Source: an uncultured Anaerolineae bacterium (lineage in GTDB: Bacteria; Chloroflexota; Anaerolineae; CG2-30-64-16). Taken from it: DNA of 64,000 bases. The notes beneath the pieces are model-generated. The model was not told the origin of the DNA, did not search any database, and saw only the letters and a list, made by a program, of their open reading frames with translations. The translations under genes and the position numbers were made by a program. Each line of letters opens with the position of its first letter. Within the stretch, counting starts at the first letter, position 1. Of this stretch, positions 7,651-14,249 are shown piece by piece. The stretch is taken from assembly GCA_937124585.1 (NCBI GenBank), contig CAKZKT010000096.1, forward strand, positions 43,888-107,887, given 5' to 3'.

Positions 7651-9705
7651 ATGAGGCTGGACGCATCACGTTTGACGCCCGACGTTGCGCGTTGCGCGTT
7701 GCGCGTTTCACGCTTGCTGCTGCTCGTGCTCGTGGCAGCCTTCGCGCTGCGCGTCCATCGCCTAGCCGCGCAAAGCCTTTGGTACGACGAGGCGGTCACC
7801 GCGTATGTGGCCGGCCAGGATCTCGCCGGGCTGACGCGTTGGACGGCCGAGGACATCCAGCCACCGTTGTACTACTATGTGGTGGCCGGCTGGATGGCAG
7901 TGGCCGGTCGAAGCGAGTGGGCGCTGCGTTTTCCCTCGGTTGTCTGGAGCGTGTTGACGGTCGCGCTGGCCTGGACGTTGGCGCGGCGATTGCTGGCCTC
8001 TCGAACGGCCGCGTTGCTGGCGGCGCTGCTGTGTGCGTGCTCGCCCCTTCATGTGTATTACGCCCAGGAAGCCCGCATGTACACGCAGTTGACCTTCCTG
8101 GGCATGCTGGCCGGCTATGCGCTGCTGCGGGCGTGGACGGCTGGCCGTCGCGCGCGCGGCTGGTGGGCGCTGTTCGTCATCGCGGCGGTTGCAGCGCTCT
8201 ACACGCATTATTTCGCCGCGTTTTTGCTGCTGGCCTATGGGCTGTGCGTGCTGGTTGCGCTGATCGTCGGGCTGGTACAAGCGCGCCGCACCGCGCAGTG
8301 GCGCATCGTGACGGTGGCGCGGCGCGGCGTGACGGCCATCCTGTCCGCCCTGGCGATCATCGTGTTTTATCTGCCCTGGCTGCCCGCCATGCTCACGCGC
8401 TATCGGGTGGATCGCTCCTACTGGCACGGCGCGCTGAAGCTCGGCGAGGCGTTGCGCCACGTGGCCATCAGCTTCACCGCCGGCGCGCCGGAGATGATGC
8501 TCGAACCGAACGCGGTGCGCCTGCTGCCGTGGTTCGGCCTGGCGCTGGTCGCGGCGCTGAGCGGGCTGATCGGGCAGGGCTGGCCGCGTCGGGGGCCAGA
8601 TGACCGGCGTGGGCATGCCGACGCCGGCCGGAAGCACATGGCCGTGATGTCGCTCGTTCTGCTCACCTGCCTGCTCGTGCCGATCCTCGGCATCCTGGCG
8701 CTGGCCTCGCGCACGCCCAAGTTCAACGCGCGCTACCTGATGCTGGCGTCGCCGGCCTATCTGGTGCTACTGGCCGGCGGCATGGCGGCGTGGCTGCGAT
8801 GGCCAGGCCGGCGTCTGTGGCACCTCATGGGCCGGGCGGGAACTGTCGTCGTCTTGGGCTTCTTGCTCTGGGTCTCGTTCGCCTCGCTGCGGAACTGGTT
8901 CGGCGACTGGGCTTTCGCCAAGGCGCAGTGGCGCGATCTGACCGCGTTCGTGCGGTCGCAGATCGCGGCCGACGAGATGGTGGTGCTGGTGTCGGGCCAT
9001 GCCTGGCCGGCGTGGGACTATTACGCTCCCGACCTGCCGCGGCTTCGCCTGCCCGAGCTGGACATCCTGGATGTGGAGGCTGTGCTCGGCTTCGATGACG
9101 GGCCGGCGCTGGGCCGGGCGTTGGCCGGCAGGCGAGGGGTGTGGCTGGTGCGTTGGCAGGCAGAGGCAGTGGATCCGGTCGGCTTCGCGGCCTATTTTTT
9201 GGACCGCATCGGCGTTGAACAGCCGCAGCCGCGACATTTCTGGCACCTCGAGCTGCGCCATTGGCGCCTGAACGAAGACACGACCATTGCCCCGGCGCCT
9301 GCTCCGATGCACGCTGACGGCGCCAACTACGCGCACAAGCTGGCGCTCATCGGCTGGGACGATCCGCGGGATCGCGTGCTCACCGTCTACTGGCAGCCGC
9401 TCAACCGGATGACCGCCGACTATCGGGTCTCGTTGATCCTGATGGATGAAGCAGGCCGGGAAGTGGGGCGCTGGGACGGCCGGCCGGCGGGCTACGACTA
9501 CCCGACCACCCGCTGGCAGCCCGGCCGGCCAGTCTTTGGCCGCTATCCGCTGCCCCTGCCCGAAGCGGCAGCCGCCGGAAACTACTACGTCTCTCTGGCC
9601 GTCTACGATGACGCCGACCCTGCGGGCCTGGATATCCGGGACGTGGCCGACAACCCTGCGGGCAAGCGTGTGCGGCTGGGGCCGCTGCGCCTCGGTGACC
9701 GCTGA
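7651..9705 (+). CDS. GT39/ArnT-like membrane glycosyltransferase with C-terminal beta-sandwich
   Basis: This 684-residue protein has about ten membrane segments followed by a soluble C-terminal domain. The first periplasmic loop carries the GT-C signature: LWYDEAVTAY with its acidic pair, then EDIQPPLYYYVV. PLHVYYAQEARMYT follows. It should transfer a sugar from a polyprenyl-phosphate donor on the outer face of the membrane. The C-terminal part (LTVYWQPLNRMTADYRVSLI to NYYVSLAVYDD) is the beta-sandwich unit also seen in neighbouring proteins. The first roughly 22 residues are encoded by a heptamer repeat tract, so the native N-terminus may have been replaced. Acceptor and donor are unknown. 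Confidence 0.85.
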   Translation: MRLDASRLTPDVARCALRVSRLLLLVLVAAFALRVHRLAAQSLWYDEAVTAYVAGQDLAGLTRWTAEDIQPPLYYYVVAGWMAVAGRSEWALRFPSVVWSVLTVALAWTLARRLLASRTAALLAALLCACSPLHVYYAQEARMYTQLTFLGMLAGYALLRAWTAGRRARGWWALFVIAAVAALYTHYFAAFLLLAYGLCVLVALIVGLVQARRTAQWRIVTVARRGVTAILSALAIIVFYLPWLPAMLTRYRVDRSYWHGALKLGEALRHVAISFTAGAPEMMLEPNAVRLLPWFGLALVAALSGLIGQGWPRRGPDDRRGHADAGRKHMAVMSLVLLTCLLVPILGILALASRTPKFNARYLMLASPAYLVLLAGGMAAWLRWPGRRLWHLMGRAGTVVVLGFLLWVSFASLRNWFGDWAFAKAQWRDLTAFVRSQIAADEMVVLVSGHAWPAWDYYAPDLPRLRLPELDILDVEAVLGFDDGPALGRALAGRRGVWLVRWQAEAVDPVGFAAYFLDRIGVEQPQPRHFWHLELRHWRLNEDTTIAPAPAPMHADGANYAHKLALIGWDDPRDRVLTVYWQPLNRMTADYRVSLILMDEAGREVGRWDGRPAGYDYPTTRWQPGRPVFGRYPLPLPEAAAAGNYYVSLAVYDDADPAGLDIRDVADNPAGKRVRLGPLRLGDR
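7660..7715 (+). repeat. Heptamer tandem repeat tract (8 units), consensus SRCGYYK-like
   Basis: Eight in-register 7-bp units: GACGCAT, CACGTTT, GACGCCC, GACGTTG, CGCGTTG twice, CGCGTTT and CACGCTT. The tract begins nine bases inside the glycosyltransferase gene and encodes DASRLTPDVAR and nearby residues. The same family is found at 21120-21224 and 52684-52781. Confidence 0.85.
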
Positions 9706-9712
9706 GGGCGTT

Positions 9713-9741
9713 TTGACGGACGACTCGTCGTCTGATAGACT
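9713..9741 (+). promoter_or_regulatory. Internal promoter for the lipoprotein gene with palindromic spacer
   Basis: TTGACG at 9713-9718 and TAGACT at 9736-9741 are separated by exactly 17 bp. The spacer contains the perfect palindrome GACGACTCGTCGTC, a possible operator. The predicted transcription start near 9748 is where a folded leader RNA begins. Confidence 0.65.
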
Positions 9742-9747
9742 TAATCA

Positions 9748-9803
9748 CCCGTGCCAGGCACTCTGGGAGATGCCTGCGAAGTCCTGCGAGAGCAGGGGCA
9801 CGG
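9748..9803 (+). promoter_or_regulatory. Three-way-junction leader RNA, possible riboswitch-like element
   Basis: P1 pairs CCGTGCC (9749-9755) with GGCACGG (9797-9803), seven perfect pairs. P2 pairs AGGCA (9756-9760) with TGCCT (9771-9775) and is extended by CTC/GAG inside. P3 is CCTGC-GAGA-GCAGG (9783-9796), five pairs closed by a GNRA tetraloop. The junction linker is GCGAAGT (9776-9782). The element starts at the predicted transcription start and lies about 40 bases ahead of the lipoprotein start. No known riboswitch consensus was recognised. Confidence 0.5.
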
Positions 9804-9840
9804 AGACGCAGCCAACTGGATCATCTTCTGGAGGTCACCT

Positions 9841-11157
9841 GTGCGGGTTAATGCCCGGTTTCTTTGCTTTCTCTTTGCTGCCGTCGCGACCTTCGCGCTG
9901 ACCGGCTGCGGCCTGGCGCCCATCCTCTCGGATGTGCGGGTGGCGCCGGCGGTGATCTCGCCGAACGCTGACGGGACCGATGATGTGGCCCACATCAACT
10001 ATCGGATCAATCGGCTGGCCACTGTCTCCATCTATTTCGTGGATGCTGAGGGCGGTCGCCACTATTTCCGCCGCGAACAGCGCCGGTCGCCGGGGAAATA
10101 CGACGTGTACTGGGGCGGCGTGATCAACGATCCGCGCGTGCGCGTGGTGGATGGCAAGCCGATGCTGGTGGAGAGCCAGGTTCTGCCCGACGGCCTCTAC
10201 ACATGGGTCATCGAGGCGGTGGATGATGCCGGCCGCAGCCAGGCAGTCCAGGGGCAGATCACCATTCGCGACGCGGATACGACGTTGCCCGAGCTCCACA
10301 ACTTCACGGTCATTCCGGCGGTCTTCCGGCCCAACCAGGACGGCCTGCGCGACGATCGGGTGGCTGTGTCGTACTATTTGACGAAGAAGGCCGAACGGGC
10401 GCAAGTCTATCTGGTGCCGGCCAACCCACAGCCGGGGCAGCCGCTCTTGAAGTACCCGGTAGCCGAGAAGCCGTCGGCGTCTACGGTCGAGCCGGGCGCG
10501 GCGGGCTATCATGGCTACGACTACGATGGCGGCGTGGATCTGAACGCGGAGCCGCCGCCCGACGGCGACTACATCGTCTACGGCGAGGCCGAGGATCGGG
10601 TGGGCAATCGGGTGGTCGTCAGCGCCACGTTGACGATCCAGGAAGGGGGCAAGCCGCGCGCCGAGGTGGCCGGCGGCGAGATAGATTGGCAGGGCGAGAT
10701 GAACCGCGTGGTCGGTGTGCCCCTGGGCCAGAGCCTTTGTTTCACCGCCACAATCGTCAACATCGGGCCGGTGCCGATTCGCACCGCCGGGCCATGGCCG
10801 GGCCAGAAGTACAAATTCAGCCAGAATTATAACGCGCTGGCCGCAGCGCAGGGCGAAGAGTCCTGGTATCAGCAGGCGGGCATCTGGCGCTTCGGCGTGA
10901 ACTTCGATACCACCGGTGTGGATTTCCCGTTCCGTTGGGCCATCGGCCGCAAAGAGGATTTGGAGGAGCGCATCATTGACGGCCGGCCGCAATATTATCT
11001 GCTGCCCGGCAAGCGCGGTCAGGTGAGCGGCTGCATCGAGTTCGACCAGAAGCCGCCGGTCGGCACGAACTTCTGGTGGGGCGGGCTGATCCACGAGTTC
11101 GTGCAGGTGGTGAACAACGACATTGACCGCATTAGCGTGGCCGTGGGGGCGCCGTGA
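9841..11157 (+). CDS. Secreted lipoprotein with FlgD-like Ig folds
   Basis: A lipoprotein of about 438 residues. The start is GTG at 9841, preceded by the ribosome binding site GGAGGT and followed by a signal peptide ending in the lipobox LTGC. The mature part carries repeated units of the type 'SPNADGTDD..I.Y', seen in VISPNADGTDDVAHINYRI and later VFRPNQDGLRDDRVAVSYYL. These are characteristic of the FlgD/CHU_C-like Ig fold, each followed by a 'DGLYTWVIEAVDDAG' strand. The C-terminal third is unique and Trp/Tyr rich. It lies inside the glycan operon with its own promoter, so it probably sits at the cell surface; its function is unknown. Its stop overlaps the next start. Confidence 0.8.
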   Translation: MRVNARFLCFLFAAVATFALTGCGLAPILSDVRVAPAVISPNADGTDDVAHINYRINRLATVSIYFVDAEGGRHYFRREQRRSPGKYDVYWGGVINDPRVRVVDGKPMLVESQVLPDGLYTWVIEAVDDAGRSQAVQGQITIRDADTTLPELHNFTVIPAVFRPNQDGLRDDRVAVSYYLTKKAERAQVYLVPANPQPGQPLLKYPVAEKPSASTVEPGAAGYHGYDYDGGVDLNAEPPPDGDYIVYGEAEDRVGNRVVVSATLTIQEGGKPRAEVAGGEIDWQGEMNRVVGVPLGQSLCFTATIVNIGPVPIRTAGPWPGQKYKFSQNYNALAAAQGEESWYQQAGIWRFGVNFDTTGVDFPFRWAIGRKEDLEERIIDGRPQYYLLPGKRGQVSGCIEFDQKPPVGTNFWWGGLIHEFVQVVNNDIDRISVAVGAP

Positions 11158-12209
11158 AGCAGGAGCAAGCCGCGATCCCGCCGACGCCGCGCGCGATGAC
11201 TGCGTCGCTGGCCGTCATCATCGTCAGCTACAACGTGCGCGAGCTATTGGCTGCCTGTCTGACGGCCACGTTCGCCAGCCTGGCGCGCAGTTCCTGGCTG
11301 CGCTCAACCGTGTGGGTGGTGGATAATGCTTCGGCCGACGGCAGCGCCGACATGGTGGCGGCCGCGTTTCCGCAGGCGCAGCTGATCGCCAGCCCTCATA
11401 ATCTGGGCTTTGCGGCCGGCAACAACCTGGTGTTGCGCCGGCTCGGCTTCGGCGGGGAGGCGCCGCAGCGTGCGAGTGTGCCTGCAGCGGCTGGGGGGGG
11501 AGAGCCGGTCACGTCGCCGCAATTCGTGCTCCTCTTGAATCCGGATGCCGAGCCGATGGACGATGCCATCGGCCAGATGGCGGTTTTTCTGGCCGATTAT
11601 CCTGCGATCGGCGGAGTCGGCGCACAGCTTCAGTATGGCGATGGCCGGTTTCAGCATGCTGCGTTTCGCTTTCCCGACCTGTGGCAACTCTGGTTCGACT
11701 TCTTTCCGCCCCGGCCGCGGCGGCTGCTGGAATCGCGGCTGAACGGCCGTTATCCGCGCCGCCTGTACGCGGCCGGACAGCCCTTCCCGATAGATTTCGC
11801 GCTCGGCGCGGCGCTCATGGTGCGCGGGGAGGCGATCATGGCAGCCGGTCTGCTCGACGAGGGGTATTTCATGTACGCCGAGGAGGTGGACTGGTGCTGG
11901 CGAATGCAGCGGGCGGGTTGGCCGTTCTACTGCGTCCCTGCCGCGCGGGTGATCCATCATGGCGGCGCCAGCGCACAGCAGTTTCGGGCGCAGTCGTTTC
12001 TCAATCTGTGGCGCAGCCGCAAACGCCTGTATGATCGCTTTTATCCGCCGACGCAGCGCCGACTGGCCGGCCTGATCGTGCGGCTGGGCATGTGGGCCGA
12101 GGCGCGACGGGCGCGGGCCGCGGCCGCGCGTGGGGCGATCACCGCGGGGGAGCTTGGTGTCCGCCTGGCAGCGATCGCCGAAGTGCAGGCATTATTCGCA
12201 GTGATTTAG
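11154..12209 (+). CDS. GT2 family glycosyltransferase, rhamnosyltransferase-like
   Basis: This 351-residue GT-A glycosyltransferase opens with SLAVIIVSYNVRELLAACL and has DNASADGSADMV, the nucleotide-sugar region. FVLLLNPDAEP provides the metal-binding DxD-type motif, and GYFMYAEEVDWCWRMQRAGW contains the ED motif typical of rhamnosyltransferase-like GT2 enzymes. The GTG at 11154 overlaps the lipoprotein stop; the ATG at 11196 is a plausible alternative because the conserved fold starts just after it. It is soluble and probably acts at the cytoplasmic face, adding a sugar to a lipid-linked or cell-surface glycan. The donor is not determinable. Confidence 0.9.
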   Translation: MKQEQAAIPPTPRAMTASLAVIIVSYNVRELLAACLTATFASLARSSWLRSTVWVVDNASADGSADMVAAAFPQAQLIASPHNLGFAAGNNLVLRRLGFGGEAPQRASVPAAAGGGEPVTSPQFVLLLNPDAEPMDDAIGQMAVFLADYPAIGGVGAQLQYGDGRFQHAAFRFPDLWQLWFDFFPPRPRRLLESRLNGRYPRRLYAAGQPFPIDFALGAALMVRGEAIMAAGLLDEGYFMYAEEVDWCWRMQRAGWPFYCVPAARVIHHGGASAQQFRAQSFLNLWRSRKRLYDRFYPPTQRRLAGLIVRLGMWAEARRARAAAARGAITAGELGVRLAAIAEVQALFAVI

Positions 12210-12222
12210 TTTTGGGGGGAAG

Positions 12223-12993
12223 GTGCAATCCCATTTCGTTTCACCGATGGTTTCTTTGGCCGCGGTCGTGCTGGCGAAGGACGCCGAGCGTCACATCGGG
12301 CCGTGCCTGGAGACGCTGCGTTTTGCGGACGTGATGGTGGTCGTCGTGGATCCGGTCAATACGGACCGAACGGCCGAGCTGGCCGAGGCTGCCGGCGCGC
12401 AGGTGTTTCGCCGCGCCTTCGACAATTTTGCCGGCCAGCGCAATGCCGCGTTGGATGCTGTCCCGGCGGAGTGGGTCTTCTTCGTGGACGCCGACGAGCG
12501 CATCCCGCCGGATCTGGCCGCAGAGGTGCGTCGCGTGATCGCCGGCCGCGCTGAGGTCGGCTGGTGGGTGCCGCGGCACAATTTCATTGTCGGCCAGCCG
12601 GTGCGCCACGGCGGCTTCTATCCCGACTATCAGCTGCGGCTGCTGAAGCGCGGCCGGGCGCGCTATGATCCGACGCGGCCCGTCCACGAGGTCGTGCTGC
12701 TCGACGGCCCGGCCGGCTATTTGCAGCACGAGATGATCCACTACAACTATGACGATTGGGGCCAGTTTCATGCCAAGCAGCGCCGCTACGCGCGCATGGA
12801 GGGGCGCATCCTGCGCGAGCGAGGGGTGCGGCCGTGGCCGCATAAGTTCGTGCGCCAGCCGCTGCGGGAGTTCTGGCGGCGCTATGTCACGCTGCAGGGG
12901 TATCGGGACGGTTGGATTGGCCTGAAGCTTGGGGTGTTGTTGGCCTTCTACTACGGCTTCATGCCGCATTGGTATTTGCTGCGCGGCATATGA
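12223..12993 (+). CDS. GT2 family glycosyltransferase, WaaE/KdtX-like
   Basis: This 256-residue GT-A enzyme is of the type often annotated as LPS core beta-1,4-glucosyltransferase. It has LAAVVLAKDAERHIGPCLET, VVVVDPVNTDRTAELA, the conserved FDNFAGQRNAALD, and VFFVDADERIPPDL with the DxD motif. HEVVLLDGPAGYLQHEMIHYNY is also typical of this subfamily. Start GTG 12223 or ATG 12247 are both possible; a G-rich stretch precedes them. It is the last gene of the plus-strand glycan operon, 13 bases after the preceding GT2 gene. Chloroflexota generally lack LPS, so the acceptor here is probably another envelope glycan. Confidence 0.88.
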   Translation: MQSHFVSPMVSLAAVVLAKDAERHIGPCLETLRFADVMVVVVDPVNTDRTAELAEAAGAQVFRRAFDNFAGQRNAALDAVPAEWVFFVDADERIPPDLAAEVRRVIAGRAEVGWWVPRHNFIVGQPVRHGGFYPDYQLRLLKRGRARYDPTRPVHEVVLLDGPAGYLQHEMIHYNYDDWGQFHAKQRRYARMEGRILRERGVRPWPHKFVRQPLREFWRRYVTLQGYRDGWIGLKLGVLLAFYYGFMPHWYLLRGI

Positions 12994-13029
12994 GCCGCCC
13001 TGACCCGATCGTGGCCGGCCAGGGCGGCT
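12993..13029. terminator. Bidirectional hairpin between convergent genes
   Basis: AGCCGCCCTG (12993-13002) pairs perfectly with CAGGGCGGCT (13020-13029). It occupies almost the whole gap between two convergent genes. No T-run follows on either strand, so it is a hairpin of probable terminator function. Confidence 0.55.
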
Positions 13030-13031
13030 GA

Positions 13032-13508
13032 TCACCGCGGCATGGGCACGCCGATGCGCTTCAGGATGCGCGGCAAGGCCGCGGTGATCAGGCGATCCAG
13101 CTTGTCGGCAGTGGCGGCATATTCTTCGGGCGAGCCTCCATACGGGTCGGCGATCTCCTCGCTGCGGCCCATCATCTCCGTCAATAAAAACACCTTGTTC
13201 AGGTGTTTGGGGTCGAGATGGAAGAGAAAGCGTCGGTGGGTCTCTTCCATCACCAAGACGATGCTCGCGCGTTCCAGCAACGCGGCGCTCATCGCGGTGG
13301 AGCGATGCTCAGCCAGCGAGATGCCGCGCTGCTCGAGCGCGAGTGCAGCCCCCTGGCTGGCCGGTTCCCCCTCCCTGGCCCAAATCCCCGCCGATTGCAC
13401 TTCCACCTGGCCGTTCAGGCCCAGTTCGGCAATGCGTTGTCGCATCAGCGCGGCTGCCATCGGTGAGCGACAGATGTTGGCCGTGCACACGAAGAGGATG
13501 GTTTTCAT
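13032..13508 (-). CDS. Low-molecular-weight protein tyrosine phosphatase
   Basis: This 158-residue protein begins with the P-loop CTANICRS (Cys8 nucleophile, Arg14) and has the general-acid motif DPYGGS (Asp121) near the C-terminus. This is the LMW-PTP arrangement shared with Wzb/Etp and some arsenate reductases. Two further Cys typical of thioredoxin-coupled arsenate reductase are not evident, so phosphatase is preferred. Such enzymes often dephosphorylate tyrosine kinases of polysaccharide export, which would fit the glycan genes facing it. It lies 13 bases after the HPF gene and is probably co-transcribed with it. Confidence 0.9.
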   Translation of the reverse strand: MKTILFVCTANICRSPMAAALMRQRIAELGLNGQVEVQSAGIWAREGEPASQGAALALEQRGISLAEHRSTAMSAALLERASIVLVMEETHRRFLFHLDPKHLNKVFLLTEMMGRSEEIADPYGGSPEEYAATADKLDRLITAALPRILKRIGVPMPR

Positions 13509-13521
13509 TTGGTTACGATTT

Positions 13522-14070
13522 TCAGGACATCTCGGGCTGGATCAGCGCGTAGTCGCCGCTGCGCCGCTTGTAGACCACGTTGATCTGGTTCTGATTCATG
13601 TTGAAGAAGACGAAGAAGTCATGGCCGAGCAGCTCCATCTGGTCAATGGCCTCCTCTTCGTCCATCGGCACCATCTGAAAACGCTTGACGCGCGTGATGC
13701 GCGAGGGCTGTTCCTCGACTACCGCCTCTTCGGCCGCTGCGGCGATCGGTTCCTCGGCTTCTTCGCCGCGTTTCGCCCAGCGCCTTCCTTTGTAGCGATC
13801 CGCCTGCCGCTGCATCTTCTCGAAGACGGCATCTACCGATGCAAACATGTCGGCCGAGGCCTCTTCGGCGCGTAGGATGGCGTGTTTGGTGCGCAGGGTC
13901 ACCTGCGCGATCTGGCTGTCTTTCGCCGCGCGCGTGTTCTCGACGGCGAGCTCGACGCGTGCCTCAATGATGTTGGGCAGGTACCGATCCAACCGGCCGA
14001 TCTTCTTCTCGACGTAAGCCCGCAACGAGTCGGTGATTTCGAGATTTTTTCCGGAGATGGCGAGTTGCAT
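13522..14070 (-). CDS. hpf: Long-form ribosome hibernation promoting factor HPF
   Basis: This 182-residue protein has the two-domain long HPF architecture. The N-terminal S30AE/RaiA domain (residues 1-100; MQLAISGKNLEITDSLRAYV) binds the 30S subunit. An acidic, alanine-rich linker follows. The C-terminal dimerisation domain (about 125-182) has RVKRFQMVPMDEEEAIDQME and HDFFVFFNMNQNQINVVYKR. It dimerises 70S ribosomes into inactive 100S particles in stationary phase or starvation. The start at 14070 is fixed by homology and by an upstream AAAGGAG; the reading frame continues upstream but without similarity. A strong promoter lies about 100 bases ahead. Confidence 0.95.
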   Translation of the reverse strand: MQLAISGKNLEITDSLRAYVEKKIGRLDRYLPNIIEARVELAVENTRAAKDSQIAQVTLRTKHAILRAEEASADMFASVDAVFEKMQRQADRYKGRRWAKRGEEAEEPIAAAAEEAVVEEQPSRITRVKRFQMVPMDEEEAIDQMELLGHDFFVFFNMNQNQINVVYKRRSGDYALIQPEMS

Positions 14071-14166
14071 GAGGTACGCTCCTTTCCGAATAGAATAGGG
14101 CGCCGCCAGCCATACGCCTAGAGGACTGGCAGGCCAGGCCATGCGGTCGCCCGTGTGAGTAGGCAT

Positions 14167-14195
14167 ATTATAGTGCGCTTTGGCGAAAAAGTCAA
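14167..14195 (-). promoter_or_regulatory. Promoter of hpf
   Basis: On the minus strand TTGACT (14190-14195) and a perfect TATAAT (14167-14172) are separated by exactly 17 bp, leaving a leader of about 90 bases before hpf. The promoter overlaps the T-rich end of the upstream terminator. Confidence 0.85.
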
Positions 14196-14199
14196 TGCT

Positions 14200-14234
14200 C
14201 GCCGAAGCGGTCGAACAGGTCGGCCGCTTCGGCG
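14200..14234 (-). terminator. Intrinsic terminator of the Ig-like protein gene
   Basis: CGCCGAAGCGG (14224-14234 on the complement) and CCGCTTCGGCG form a perfect 11-bp stem with a 13-base loop, followed on the minus strand by AGCATTGACTTTTT. The T-run doubles as part of the hpf promoter region. Confidence 0.7.
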
Positions 14235-14249
14235 CACTACCCGAACGCG

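Noticed and set aside
9748..9840. c-di-GMP-I (GEMM) riboswitch in the lipoprotein leader
   Set aside because: GGCAAACC and GGGACGCAAAGCC core elements are missing; only the three-way topology and a GNRA loop agree.
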